64,000 nucleotides of DNA from Chitinophagaceae bacterium. Its GTDB lineage: Bacteria; Bacteroidota; Bacteroidia; Chitinophagales; Chitinophagaceae. This document shows positions 1-11,800 of the stretch, one piece after another (position 1 is the stretch's first letter; each line of letters begins with the position of its first letter). A program made the translations under genes and the position numbers. A model generated the notes under the pieces. The model made no database searches. It saw only the letters and a program-made list of their open reading frames with translations, and was not told the DNA's origin. The DNA lies in assembly GCA_004173235.1 (NCBI GenBank), contig SEAC01000015.1, forward strand, positions 496,001-560,000, read 5' to 3'.

Positions 1-773
1 ACCTCCGTAAGGAAGCCGAGCTCTATATAGATTACATCTCCAACGGCGAGATCGTGGGGCAGAACCAGTTCATGTGCAAGTCGCTCCGGGAGATCAACGA
101 AGGCTCGCTGTTCCTGAACAGCTGGGTGCATCAGCAAACGAAGGGCTTGCTTGAAAAAGGCAAGCTCGTAGCGCTGCTCGGTGGCGACCACAGCACACCG
201 CTTGGGTTTTATAAGGCGATCGCAGAAACGCACGGCGAATTCGGCATCCTCCAGATCGACGCCCACTGCGACCTGCGTGAATCCTACGAAGATTTCAACT
301 ACTCGCACGCCTCCATCATGTTCAATACGCTTCGCGAAGTGCCGCTGATGACGAAGTTGGTGCAGGTGGGCATACGCGACTATTCGGAAGGTGAGTTCAA
401 TTACATCCAGGAACACAGCGACCGTATCAAGACCTACTTCGACCGCGACATACGCATCCGCCAGTACGAAGGAGAAACCTGGAAGTCCATCTGCGACGAG
501 ATCATCCAGCAGCTGCCTCCCAAGGTGCATATATCCTTCGACATCGACGGCCTCGATCCAAAGCTTTGCCCCAACACCGGCACGCCGGTGCAAGGCGGTT
601 TTGAAACCGAGCAGGTCTATTACCTGTTCAACAAGATCCGCCAGTCCGGCAAGCAGATCATTTCCTTCGACCTCAATGAAGTGAGCACTTCCGAAAACGG
701 CTGGGACGCCAACGTGGGCGCGCGCGTGCTGTTTAAGATGTGCAACATGCTTGTTGCGGCAAACCCGCAGTAA
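1..773 (+). CDS. Ureohydrolase (arginase/agmatinase/formimidoylglutamase superfamily), 5'-truncated by window edge
   Basis: The reading frame is open from base 3, so the gene begins before the window; a GTG at 54 is internal. The family hydrolyses guanidino or formimino groups of arginine, agmatine or formiminoglutamate with a two-manganese centre. The visible ligand motifs are GGDHS (about 180-194), DAHCD (about 261-275) and SFDIDGLDP (about 534-560). These are the usual three metal-binding blocks, so the enzyme looks intact. The second motif reads DAHCD where the other ureohydrolase in this window (29228-30175) has DAHAD, and the two proteins are clearly not recent duplicates. Substrate cannot be assigned from these motifs; agmatinase or formimidoylglutamase are both possible. 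The gap after it holds three AATAAACN words and then the next gene. Confidence 0.85.
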   Translation, partial: LRKEAELYIDYISNGEIVGQNQFMCKSLREINEGSLFLNSWVHQQTKGLLEKGKLVALLGGDHSTPLGFYKAIAETHGEFGILQIDAHCDLRESYEDFNYSHASIMFNTLREVPLMTKLVQVGIRDYSEGEFNYIQEHSDRIKTYFDRDIRIRQYEGETWKSICDEIIQQLPPKVHISFDIDGLDPKLCPNTGTPVQGGFETEQVYYLFNKIRQSGKQIISFDLNEVSTSENGWDANVGARVLFKMCNMLVAANPQ

Positions 774-774
774 C

Positions 775-851
775 GCTTCGGCTGCGCTCAGCGTGGCAGC
801 ATGCATTTTTTCGCTTGCCGAAGGGCCAATAAACGAATAAACAAATAAACC
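775..851. repeat. Intergenic short-word repeat (AATAAACN x3) with a CTTCGGCTGCGCTCAG segment
   Basis: Three head-to-tail octamers AATAAACG, AATAAACA and AATAAACC lie at 828-851, just before the GTG start at 866. The same word in reverse complement (GTTTATTGG) recurs at 19270-19302. The segment at about 775-795 (GCTTCGGCTGCGCTCAGCG) resembles the extragenic CTTCGACTGCGCTCAG-type elements known from many Bacteroidota genomes; that resemblance is from memory, not a search. Confidence 0.55.
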
Positions 852-865
852 AACAGCCACCTTCC

Positions 866-1471
866 GTGTCCGCACAGTTCAACATACCGGTTCGCATTGA
901 ATCGCTCGAAAAGCGCCGCCGCATGACGGGCGTGCTGCACGTTATTGCCGCCTTCTACCTGCTGGCGGTTACGGCATCGCTCATTCCGCAGCGCTCAGGC
1001 ACGGGCATTCTTTCACTTGTTCCGTTCCTGGTGGTAGCGCTCGGCACCTTGGTGTATGGCATCTTCCGCCGCAAGTTCGACCCTACGGCCCGCTACAACA
1101 GCGCCGTGCGCGCGCTGATGGCCATCGCAATGGGATTGCTGGCCCTAACGCAAACCGGCCTTGCTGCATATGGGCTATATGCGTGGACGATCCTGTCGGT
1201 GATGCTCCTTTTCTCTGAAAAGGTTTTGTTCCAGCCTTCCAACATCGAACTTACCGAAGCAGGCATCGGCCTGCCCGGCAGCCCGAAACCACCGGTACTT
1301 CCCTGGACGGAGTTGGAGAACATCATCGTTCGTGCCGACTACCTGACGCTTTTCCGCAACGATAAAAAATTTGTGCAGCTCGAGGTAACGTCTACGCTCG
1401 ATCCGCAGCTGATCGCCGACGCCGATGCCTTCGGTAAGGCGCAGATCCGTAAACAAGCAATTCCAGTATGA
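866..1471 (+). CDS. Membrane protein with a possible PH-like C-terminal domain, coupled to the radical SAM gene
   Basis: A 201-residue protein that I do not recognise by family. It has about four hydrophobic segments in its first 115 residues (roughly 24-41, 46-66, 82-98, 100-114), with a basic stretch (GIFRRKFD) between the second and third. The last 75 residues are soluble and beta-rich, with the pattern of a bacterial PH-like domain (NIELTEAGI, WTELENIIV, VQLEVTS). The start is a GTG at 866; an internal ATG at 923 (MTGVLHV) is an alternative that would shorten the N-terminus by 19 residues. Its stop overlaps the start of the radical SAM gene by four bases (ATGA), so the two are probably translationally coupled. 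A role in anchoring or regulating the neighbour is only a guess. Confidence 0.7.
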   Translation: MSAQFNIPVRIESLEKRRRMTGVLHVIAAFYLLAVTASLIPQRSGTGILSLVPFLVVALGTLVYGIFRRKFDPTARYNSAVRALMAIAMGLLALTQTGLAAYGLYAWTILSVMLLFSEKVLFQPSNIELTEAGIGLPGSPKPPVLPWTELENIIVRADYLTLFRNDKKFVQLEVTSTLDPQLIADADAFGKAQIRKQAIPV

Positions 1472-2769
1472 GCCTCAACGCATCGCCCTACATCCTCTAT
1501 TCCGACGGAGCCGGCAACATCTTCGAAGACACGTCTCTTTATGTTGTAGGCCGCAGCGGCTGGGATGCTATGCCCGTGCCGCAAGACGAATGGATCGAAC
1601 TACCCGAAGGCGGACAGCTCTACGAACTTCCCGGTCGCCGGGGCATCGGCATTGATGTGGCAACCGGCGAAATGCGCTTGTGCGACAAGGGTTGGGCCGT
1701 CGCGGCTTTTGTGCCGCCCGCGCATACTTCTTTTTATATCGCGGCTTACGAAACCGGACCCGATGCGCCCACGCTGCCTCTCTTTTGCTATGTGGCCGTG
1801 GGTTGGCACAACGAAAAATTTTATGTTCCTGCGGTACGCATCGAGCAGGACATCCGCCAGGAAAGCGCCGGCTTCGACGATACACGTGTGCATAGCGGGG
1901 TAAACGAAATCATCAAAGCTTATCCTCACAATCGCCTTGTTGCACACCTCGCCAACAACTGCGCGCTTACCTATCATTGCCCGGCGGCACGCAACTATTT
2001 CCTTGGCCGCTGGGAGTGCCCGATCCCTTCCTCTCCTGCCTGCAACGCCAACTGCATTGGCTGCATTTCGTTCCAGCCCGAAGACGAGACCATCGTATCT
2101 CCCCAGGACCGGCTGCTTTTCAAGCCTACAGCCGAAGAGATCGTGGAGTACACGGTGCCGCACCTCGAGAGCGCCCCCTACCCCATCGTGAGCTTCGGCC
2201 AGGGCTGCGAAGGCGAGCCACTCCTGATGTGGGAAACCATTCGCGAAGCCATTGTAGAAATACGGAAGCATACGAAGCGCGGGTCCATCAACATCAATAC
2301 CAACGGATCGAAGCCCGCCGCCGTGCGCGCGCTTTGCGAGGCCGGTCTCGATTCCATCCGCGTCAGCACCAACTCGGCACGCCGCGAGATCTACATGCCC
2401 TACTACCGCCCTAACAACTACGATTTCACCGACATCGTGGAGAGCCTGAAGGTGGTGACCGAATTCGGCGGGTGGACCTCCATCAACTACTTCGTGTTCC
2501 CGGGCATGACCGATTCGATCGCGGAGTATGAGGCGCTGCGCCAGTTGATCAGGGATACAGGCCTGAAGATGATCCAGTGGCGCTCGTTCAACATCGACCC
2601 TGATTGGTACCTCGGCAAGATCGGCGTGGGTGATACCGGCGAATGCATGGGCATGAAGCAAATGCTGGAGCTGCTGCGCGAAGAATTCCCGCACCTGAAG
2701 TACGGCTACTTCAACCCGCCCATGGAGCGCATCAAAGGCGACTACCAGCAGGACTTCGCGCACCGCTGA
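1468..2769 (+). CDS. Radical SAM protein
   Basis: A 433-residue protein. The 4Fe-4S cluster motif is C192-x3-C196-x2-C199, the standard radical SAM spacing, inside CNANCIGC. It is followed by a SAM-contacting GEP-type motif (GQGCEGEP, residues 244-251), the INTNGS strand (about 274-279) and a partial TIM barrel with SIRVSTNS. About 190 residues precede the cluster; I cannot match them to a known domain. No extra cysteine-rich SPASM or Twitch cluster is visible after the barrel. It overlaps the upstream membrane-protein gene by four bases, and a hairpin follows its stop. The reaction is unknown. There is no obvious peptide substrate, molybdopterin, heme or tRNA-modification partner nearby, so specific assignments would be speculation. 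Confidence 0.85.
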   Translation: MSLNASPYILYSDGAGNIFEDTSLYVVGRSGWDAMPVPQDEWIELPEGGQLYELPGRRGIGIDVATGEMRLCDKGWAVAAFVPPAHTSFYIAAYETGPDAPTLPLFCYVAVGWHNEKFYVPAVRIEQDIRQESAGFDDTRVHSGVNEIIKAYPHNRLVAHLANNCALTYHCPAARNYFLGRWECPIPSSPACNANCIGCISFQPEDETIVSPQDRLLFKPTAEEIVEYTVPHLESAPYPIVSFGQGCEGEPLLMWETIREAIVEIRKHTKRGSININTNGSKPAAVRALCEAGLDSIRVSTNSARREIYMPYYRPNNYDFTDIVESLKVVTEFGGWTSINYFVFPGMTDSIAEYEALRQLIRDTGLKMIQWRSFNIDPDWYLGKIGVGDTGECMGMKQMLELLREEFPHLKYGYFNPPMERIKGDYQQDFAHR

Positions 2770-2780
2770 TCAAAAACGAA

Positions 2781-2803
2781 GCCCCCCGCTTGCGCGTAGG
2801 GGC
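2781..2803 (-). terminator. Hairpin between convergent genes; terminator for the giant gene
   Basis: GCCCC (2781-2785) pairs with GGGGC (2799-2803). Reading on the minus strand, the stem is followed by a T-rich run (TTCGTTTTTG), which fits an intrinsic terminator for the giant minus-strand gene ending at 2829. It may also stop transcripts from the radical SAM gene. Confidence 0.6.
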
Positions 2804-2828
2804 CTCTCTATTTCCGAACAACTGCTTC

Positions 2829-5800
2829 TTACATTTTCACGAACCGGATCACGGCAGTCTTGCCTTTATCCGTCGCGCCCGTCAACAGGTAGGTTCCTGC
2901 GCCCAGGTCCATCAGCGGAAGCTGCAGCACATTGTCGCCGGCAGTCACACGCTGCGTGAAGCGGCGTACCACCGAGCCTTTGTTGTCAATGATGCTCCAC
3001 TCGATGCGCGTGGCGCGGGCAGAAGTCACGCGGAGGGTTGCGTGGTCGTGTGCGGGCACAGGCGCCAGCACAGCACTGCTGATCGTAACGTCGGTTGATG
3101 CCACGGCCGTGCAGATCTGCAGGTTAGCCGCCGCCGAGGTGTCGCTGTTGCAACCACCCGTGACCATCACGTCATAGCTTCCATAATCCGCGGCAGTCAC
3201 GCTTCCGATCGTATACGTTGCCGCATTGGCTGCGGGTATCGCCGTTCCGTTCCTGCGCCACTGGTAGCCCAGCGGGCCCGTGCCGCTTGCGGTGACGTTG
3301 AAGGTTGCCGACATGCCCGTGCAGGCCATCACATCAACGGGGTCGCTGCTGACGACGGTTAGGGCGTTCACCGTTGCAGTCACAGTCACGCGTGCGGAGC
3401 GGCAGGTGCCTTCCACAGCTTGCGCATAATATGTAGTGGTCGTGCTGATGGTTTGAACGAGATGCGTTCCCGTGCCAATCAGGTTTCCACCCGTTGCTGC
3501 GTCATACCATTCCACCACAGAACCCGGGCTCGGGCTTGCGGTCAACGACACCGTGGATGCTCCGCAGGTGGTAACAGGCGTGCTGCTCAGAATTTGCGGT
3601 GCAGTCAACGTTACACTAATGGCCGAAGCCGTTGTTGTTTGCGCACCGCACTGCAGCAGCGCGCGGTACCAGGTGGTTGCGCTGATGGCTGCGGCTGGCG
3701 TATAGCTGGAGGCATTGCTGCCTACGTTCGTCCAGGGGCCTGCGCTGCTGCTTGCTTCCTGCCATTGCACCATTGCATAAGGACCACCCGAAAGGGTCAA
3801 CGTCGGTGTTCCACCGGTTGCACAGTAGCTGTTGGCCGAGCTCGTGATGCTGCCCGCAACGAGTGCGGCTACGGTACGTTGCACCGACAAGCTGTTGTTT
3901 GCCGTGTTCACGTCGCCGGCTAGTGTTGCCTGCGCAGTGAATGTGTAGGAACCAGGCGTGCTCATATCGTAAGCGTTACTCACTGCCACCGTTTGCGAAG
4001 CGCCGGCGGCGAGCGTGCCGCTGTTGATCACCACAGGTGCAAAGGCCTGGGCGTTGGTCCCCGTAACGGTTGCAGTGACCGTAACCGGGGTTGCTGCAAA
4101 ATCGAGCGTTGCGTTTCCGTTGTTCTTCAATGTGAAGGAGACCGTTTCCGAAGCACTGTAGCAGCTTTGCAGGGCCGGGCTCGAAAGCGTCGTCAGCGTT
4201 ATGTCGATGACAGGACCTGCGCTGCTCCGGGTAAGCCAGAACTCACTGAAGCCGCTCGCCAGGAACTCGGCATAGTAGCCATTGCCATACGGCACGAACT
4301 GCACATCGGGAACGCTGATGTATTGACCGTTTCCTCCGTTGTTACCGAGATCGAGGTCGGCATTGCTGCCACTGTACTTATAGATCGCGAGGTTGTTAAC
4401 CGACGTGATTGCCGGGTCGTGTGCGCGTAGCGTATCGAACTCCGCCTGTGTGAAATACAACCGAACCTGCACCGGTGTGGAAGGCTGCGTTTGCGGGGTG
4501 ATCACCCAGTGGCGTCCCATATACGTGGTGCCGTTGTGCACCACCGGCGCTGTGCCGAGTTGGGCCTGCACCGACACGAGTCCGAGGCTGTTGCCGTTGT
4601 CGCCTATCTGCACCATGCGCTCACTGCTCTGGCTCATGATGTCGATGGTGCCAAGACCAGTGCTGCGGGCTCTTCCGCCAAACACGATGTTTCCTTGCGT
4701 GATGGGCAGCAGCGTATCGATGAAGATATTGTCGATGCCCACACCGTCGCGGATGTCGGAGCTGTTGCTTGCGAACGCGATGCGGAAGCGAACGGCGCTG
4801 CGGTTGCCGATCTGTGTCATCGGAATGTCGAAGCCGGCAAGCTCCCAATCTTTATGGTCGCCGCTCCAGGCCGTGCCCGCGTTATACCAATGCTCTCCGC
4901 CGCCGCTCGTGCCGAGACGATTCCAGGTCTGTCCGCCATTGTCGCTCCACTCCACCCAGTTGCTGTCGTTCACCGGCTCGATCTGGTAGGCGTGCATGAA
5001 CCAGATCTTTGGCTGCGCCGCTCCGAAGTGTGTGAGATCGAAGCAGGGCGACTCGAGGTAGCTGCGTTCGTTGTTGTTGTATTGACCTGCCAGCGCAGTC
5101 TTCCAACCTTTCGTTCCGCCGTAGGCGCTATCGATGTTGGACGAGGCGATGACGCCCCACGCCCACGAGGTATTCTGGCCTTTTCCAAACCAGCCGCCAT
5201 CGTTACTTTCGAAACCTTCGAAATAAGGATAGCTGCTCACCACCCGTGTGTGGTGAATCGTTACACGCAGCGTATCGTTTTGCGGAAGGCTATCGCCGGG
5301 GATATCCGTCCAGGCTTCGAAAGCATAGTTTCCGATCGCACTCAGGTCCACGGTGGCCGGGAAGCTGAAGTCGGTTTCGGCACCGGCAACAAGGGGCACG
5401 CGCACCGTGTCGCGCACGATGGCGCCGCCGTTGATCCGGAAGGCAACCGGCAGTTCCGCCTGCGTTGTAGGCCCTTCATTCTTCACCCGTATTTGTACGG
5501 TCTCGCTCGCTGTAGGCTGGCATCCGTCTGCCGGTGTCAACAGGCGCGTCACCGTCAGGTTTGGCGGACTGAATTCGTCTGCGCCCATATCGGGTGCCGT
5601 TAGGTTGCGCCCCTCGCCGTCGATGTCGGTTGTTTCCACGCCGGGGATCGGAACGGCACTGCCATTCAGCGCAGTGGCGCGGCTATGCAGGTCGGCGTTG
5701 GAGCGGAAGTTCGGGTTTGCCGCAATGCTGTTTGCATCGCGAACGCTCAGCGTGCGCCAGTCGGCAAGCGTTGCCGCGTTGCTGTTCTGCCACGATCCTG

Positions 5801-8800
5801 TTTGCGCTCCCGTGGTAAAGAGGTCGTTATAGTTGCTCACCAGCGCCGAAGTGAAGTTGGTCTGCGGCACACGGATGGCGTAGCCGCCTCCGCTGTTCAC
5901 CAGCACGTTGTTTTGTACGCTGATACCGCCGCTGGCTGCGTCCGGGAGGAATTCGCCCGCCGCCGACGTAGCAAATGTGCTCGTCATGCGAACGCTGTTG
6001 TGAATCACGCGGATCCACTTGCCCGTGGCCTTGATGCCGATGGAAGCACCGTTGGTGCCGATCTGTACAAAGTTGTTCACGACGCGGTTGTCCTGGTTGC
6101 CACTTACAAACTGCGTGTTCGAGATATCAATACCATTGCCATTGCCTTGCACGGCGATCCGGTTGTTGCGGATCATTACGTTGCTGGCATGGTTGCTCAG
6201 GAGGATGGCCCGGAAGTCGGCAAAGTCTGTTGTATCGCGGATCACGTTGCCGCTGATGCTGCTGTTGGCCAGTGCGTAAGAGCTTTCAATTGCGAGGAAA
6301 TAGGGATTGACGAATTCGTTGCTGTCCACCCGGATGCCCGTCACTGCTGTGGAAGCAGCAACCGAATTGATGCGCACGCCTTTGCCGCCGCCGATGAACA
6401 GGCAATGCGTTACAGTGCTGCTGTCGCCGTTGCGTGTGGCACCTACATACGACTCGAACGAAAGAAGATCGAAGGCATTGGAGCTGCTTGCGCCTACCGG
6501 GCGGATCGCCTTAAAGGTGCAGGAGTCGAAGTTCAGGTGATGGGCATCGAGGCCGGTGCGGAGTACGGCGCCGTAAACGCCCGTGGTGGCCGTAGTGCGG
6601 TTGTCGAAGCTGATGTTGCGGAAAGTGAGGTAGCTCATGTTCATCAGCACGCCGATGTACTCGTGCGAGAACGCGGTATGCGTGCCCGTGATCCACACAG
6701 AATCGCGGTTGCGCGCTTCACCCCAGATCGTGATGGGACGGCTGGGCCCGCTTCCCGGAATTCCATTTACATAGAAGTTGCCGGGGTAGGTGCCGCTGCG
6801 TGCTGCGATAGAGGTGGCACCGGTAACACCGCCTTTCTGCAATTGCTCAAATGCCTGCAGGAAATCGGTGAAGGTGGGTGCATTGCCCCCAATGGTGTAG
6901 CTGCCATTCAAAGCCGCCCACAGGTTGTTTTGCACGAGTGTGTCGTTCGCATTGAATTCGTCGGCACCACCATTCGGGTTGCTTACGATTGCACGCAGAC
7001 GGTTGTCGCTGCGCAGCTGGAAATCGTAGCTGCCGATGGTGACCGTTGCAGATGCCGAAGGTGCAATACTACCCGTCCAGCTGTATTGCGGTTGAGCCAC
7101 GCCGCCGATGCTCCAGGAGATCTGTGCCGATGTAAGTGTCTCCGACCCGTTATTTTTCAGCGTTACTTTTACTTGCTGCATGCCGTGGGTGAAAGGCTGA
7201 ACCGGCGCCACCAGCTGAGTGAGGGCCGCATCACGGGCAAGGCTGGCGCGCTCGTCGGCGCCAATGAACGGCGGGTTGCTGCGCACATCGCCGTCCACAT
7301 CCGTAGAAATACCTGCGATCGCGGTTCCTGCTCCCGCAAGCTCGGCGGCTGCAACGTGCAGGTTGGTGTTCGAAGTAAAGAATGGATTGACCGTAAGACT
7401 GTGATCATCGAAGATGGTGAGACCCGTCCAGTCGTTGAGCGTTGCGATGCCGGGAGCAATGCTGCCCGTTGTATAAAAGTTATTGTAATCGCTGCTTTCG
7501 AAGTTAGAACCTGACAGGGCCGGGTTGCCGGTGGGCGAAGCAAAGATGTTGTTCTTCAGATTTACGTGCGCACCGCCACCCCAGAAGATGTAACCCTGGT
7601 TGTCGGTATGGCGTAGCAGTACAGTGTTGAAATACACATCGAGGTAGTCGATGTTGTTGGCGCCGATGCCCGTGGGCACGTTGGTGTTGGAAACCTGGAG
7701 GTCTGCCACGCTCACCATGTTGTTGGCGATGAGCGTGTGCGCCGCCGCGGTGCTGGTGATATTGTTCAGTGCGATGCCTGTGTTGACGGCATAGCCCGGG
7801 GAGAATTCGTTGCCGATAGCCACGGTGTTGGCCACGATCTGCGGCGACGATGAATTGCGCACCCAGATCACGCTCTGCGGAAGCCGGTTGTTGCTGATCA
7901 CCGGTGCCAGCGCATTCTTGATAGAAATGCCCATGCCGTTGCTTACCGAGTCGATTCGGTTGCCTTCGACACGGATGCCGGTCATGTTGAGTTGCGGAGA
8001 GAATACGCTGCTGTTGTCTGCATCGCTGCGCAGTTGAATGCCACCTACCCGACGGAGCACGTTGTTGCGGATGACGATGCTGGTATCGATCGATCCGTTG
8101 GCCGTTCCCGAAGTGACTCCGTACCCGGGGTTGAACGAAGTGCGGTTGTCGAACACGTTGTTGAGGATGCTGATGTTCCGGTTGCCGTTGTTGCGCAACA
8201 CGATTAGGCCTTCCGAACCGCCGCCTGTTGCTGCGTTGAAACGGAGGGTCATTCCCTGGATCGTTATGTTCTGCGCTTTTTCAAAACTGAAATGCGGACT
8301 GGCATCGCGGGATTGCAGGATCACTGCGCTGCTGTCGCCGCTTTCGCTTCGGATCGTAGCCACATTGGTAACCGAAGATCCGGGCAGCGGAGTAATGATG
8401 TAGGTGCTGTCGGTGTAAACGCCGTTGCGCACCTGGAGGGTTACTGCGCAGAGGAGGCCGCCGTTCTTCATTTCATTAACCGCATCGCGGAGCGTGCTGA
8501 AGTCGGGACTGCTGCCGCCAACGGTGTAGGTTCCGCACAAAGCGGGCCATGCATTGCGTACGATGGCGGAGTCGTTAACGGGATTCGAATCGGCACTGCC
8601 GTTGACGCTGCTGGTCCATGCCTGCACCGTGTACGATCGTCCGATAGCGAAGTTCATGGTGCCGATGGTGAGCACGGCGGAACTGTCCTGGCTGGCAATG
8701 CTGCCGCTGAAGGTATATGGAGCTTGCGTCACACCGTTGATCGTCCAGTTTACCACGGCCGCCGTTAGAGGCTGCACGCCAAAATTCTTCAGACGGATCT

Positions 8801-11800
8801 TCACCGGCTTTGCAGCATCTGCAGCTTGCAGTACGGCGCCCGAAGGTTCCGTGATCACCACAACGCCACCGTCAACCGACACAAGGCTGATCTCATCGGC
8901 ACCGATGTCGGGCTTCACGCTGTTGCGTGCTTCTCCGTCGATATCGGTCACAACCACTTGCTGATAACCACTACCCGGATTGTATTGCGTAATGGTTCCT
9001 GCACTGTCGAGCGCGGTCTGGCTGGTATGGAGGTCGGTAATGCTGAGGAAGCCAGGCGATACGTTTTTCGAAGCGCCGTCCTTGCCTGTTGCCGACTGCC
9101 ACAGCGCAAGCGTTGCGCGGTTGACGCTATTGTAGTTGCCCAGGTTGGCCCCTGTTGAGTAATAGTTGTTGTTGTTCAGATCCTTGATGGCAGTTACGTT
9201 CTGAATGTTCACGGCTACGCCGCCTCCCGAATTGGAGACGTTGTTGTTCAGCACGGTGTTACCGCTGCCTCCCGACACATACAGGCCGATCGAAGAGTTG
9301 CTTCCGGTTACATGCACGCTGTTGTGCACCACATACACGTTGTTGGTGTTGGAGATGCCCAGTCCGAAGTTGGTGCTTTTCGAATGCACGAAGTTGTTGC
9401 TGATGATCAGCGGGCTGGCGAGCGTCGGGTTGGTTGCATTGTTCACCTGGATGCCAATGCCCGCACTTTGCTCAATGCGGTTGCCGCTGATGGATCCGCC
9501 CCCGGTGTTGCCCACAAAGATGGCAGGCTGACCGGTAAAGGTGTTTGCTTTCAGCACGTTGTTTTGAACATAGGTTCGTGCCGTGGCCGCGGATGAATTG
9601 GAAATGTTGATCGTGCCCAGCGAGTCGCAAACGTTGTTTTGCACGTAGCTGCTGTCAGCCGTTATCGAAATGCCGCCGAAACGCAGCTTGTTGTTGCGGA
9701 TGGCCACGTAAGTCGCAGTCACGTTGATGGTGAGCGTGGAATCGAGGTAGTTATTATCGAAGGTGAAGGAGCCACCAGTGTTGGCGATCTTCGCAGCGGT
9801 CATGCTAGAACCCGCCGCTTTGAAATAGCAATTGCTGATCGTGATCGATTTTCCGGTGGTGCTATCCATCAATACGAGCCCGGAGCCGAAGCCCTGGTTG
9901 AAGAAGGAAAACGGCCTGCGCACGAAGCTCATTTTCCGGAACGTGATAAAACTCGCCCCCTTCAGCCGCAGCACGTAAGTGTTTGCAGAGAAATCGTAAG
10001 GCGTGCTCAGAATCACGGCACTGCTGTCGCCACTTTCCGACTGCACCGTTACCGTGCGTGAGGCGCTCGTTCCGGCAATCGCAGCGAACTGTATTGCGCC
10101 GCTGTATTCGCCGTCGCGCACGTTGAGCACCACAGCACAGGTAATGCCGCCCCTGTTCAGGGCCACCGCTGCATCCTGCAACGTTGCGTAATCGGGGTTT
10201 GCACCGCCAACTGTGTAAGTGCCGCAAAGCGCGGGAGTGAATACGCCCATCAGTGAATCGTTGAGCACATTCTCGTCGGCGCTGCCGTTGGGCATCGATA
10301 CCCACACGCGGATGGTGTCGGTACGTCCACCCACCGAAGCATACGTTCCGATCTGGAGGTTATTTACCGAATCACCGTAAGGAATGCTTCCCGAAAAAGT
10401 AAACACGGGTTGTGCCACGCCGTTGATCGTGTAATTCAACTGGGCACTGGTAAGAGGCAGCTGGCCCAAGTTGCGGAGGGTTACCGTGATGGGCGTTGCT
10501 GCGCCGGCGCTGAAAGGTGTGTTCGGACTATCGAAGTGCAGCAGTGCGGCATCGTAGTCGTACGGCTTGAATTCATCGGCACCAAGGTCAGGTGTGGTAG
10601 TGTTCCGCGTCTCGCCGTCGAAGTCGGTGGTCACCGGCGTTGCGGTGCCCGTGTTGTTCAATTGCGTGAAGGAGCGGTTACGATGCAGGTTGGAGACGCT
10701 GTCGATATAGACCGGGCGCAGGTTAGAGCCGTTTACATCGCGGCCGAGTGCCTGCCACTGCGCCAGGTTGAGCGCCGAGCTACCTGTGCGGGCAATGAAG
10801 TTTCCGTTGGTAAAGGCATTGTTGTAGTCGAGCGTAAGACCCGCGGGAGCAGAAAAATCAGCCAGGTAATACACATAGCCCGGACCAAAGTGTTGCCAGA
10901 TGTTGTTTTGGACCGTAAGGTTGGAGCTTCCCGTTACGTAGAGCGCCGCACCGTTGGTCTGACCGTGCGTGGCCACTGTATTGTGGTAGAGGGCAACTCC
11001 TGTTACGCCGTTGAGGTTGATGCCATAGATCGTAGAAGTACTGATCGTTAGTGCGATCATATTGTTTGCGATCAATACCGAATCGCCCGCAGCCGGGGTA
11101 ACGCTGCTCAACAGGTAAATACCGTTGGAGTAGCGTCCGTAGATGCTGTTGCCGGAAATGGTTGATTTCCCACTGAGGTTGTTCAGTTGGTAGGCGCCCG
11201 GTGACGTGTTGGCCAGGTTTCGCGTGTAGTTGCCGCTGATCACGGATCCACGAACTGCATTGATCGTTGCAATGCGGTTGTTGACGGTATCAAACCGGTT
11301 GCCGATGATCTGCAGTCCCGATTCCGCAAGCCCGGTTTGTGCGCTGCCGTCGGCATCGATATGCATCTCACCCCAAACGAACCGGTTGTTGCGAATGACG
11401 AAGTTGCTGTCTACGCCCACGCTGTCAACCACCAGGCGCGGGCTGTTGTTGTTGGCATTTGCGCGAAGCACACAACGCTCCACTGTATTATTATGCGCGC
11501 CGTTCTTGATCCGCAGGGCGCTGGTAAGCCAGGAACCTGTCTGCTGCAGCGTCAGTGCGCGCAGCGTAATAAAGTCGGTGCTGTCGAGGGTCACCGTTGC
11601 GAGGTGTCCCACCGTTGATGCCTGCGTTAGCACCACGCGGCTGCTGTCGCCGTCTTCCGATTGGAAGGTGATGCGATTGGTGGCCGAAGCTCCCACCACT
11701 TCCTTCAACAGCAGTTGCTCGGTATAGGTTCCGCTGCGCACATTGAACGTGGTCGGTCCGGTTACGCCACCCAAACGCAGGCCTGTAGCGGCCGCAGTGA

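Noticed and set aside
1600..2763. Long minus-strand open frame (387 codons) opposite the radical SAM gene
   Set aside because: It mirrors the codon phase of the real gene, has no recognisable motif, and the plus-strand frame carries the full radical SAM signature.
5685..7514. Plus-strand open frame of 609 codons inside the giant gene
   Set aside because: Antisense shadow caused by GC-rich codon bias; the minus frame continues uninterrupted with clear repeats. The same applies to 11661-13352.
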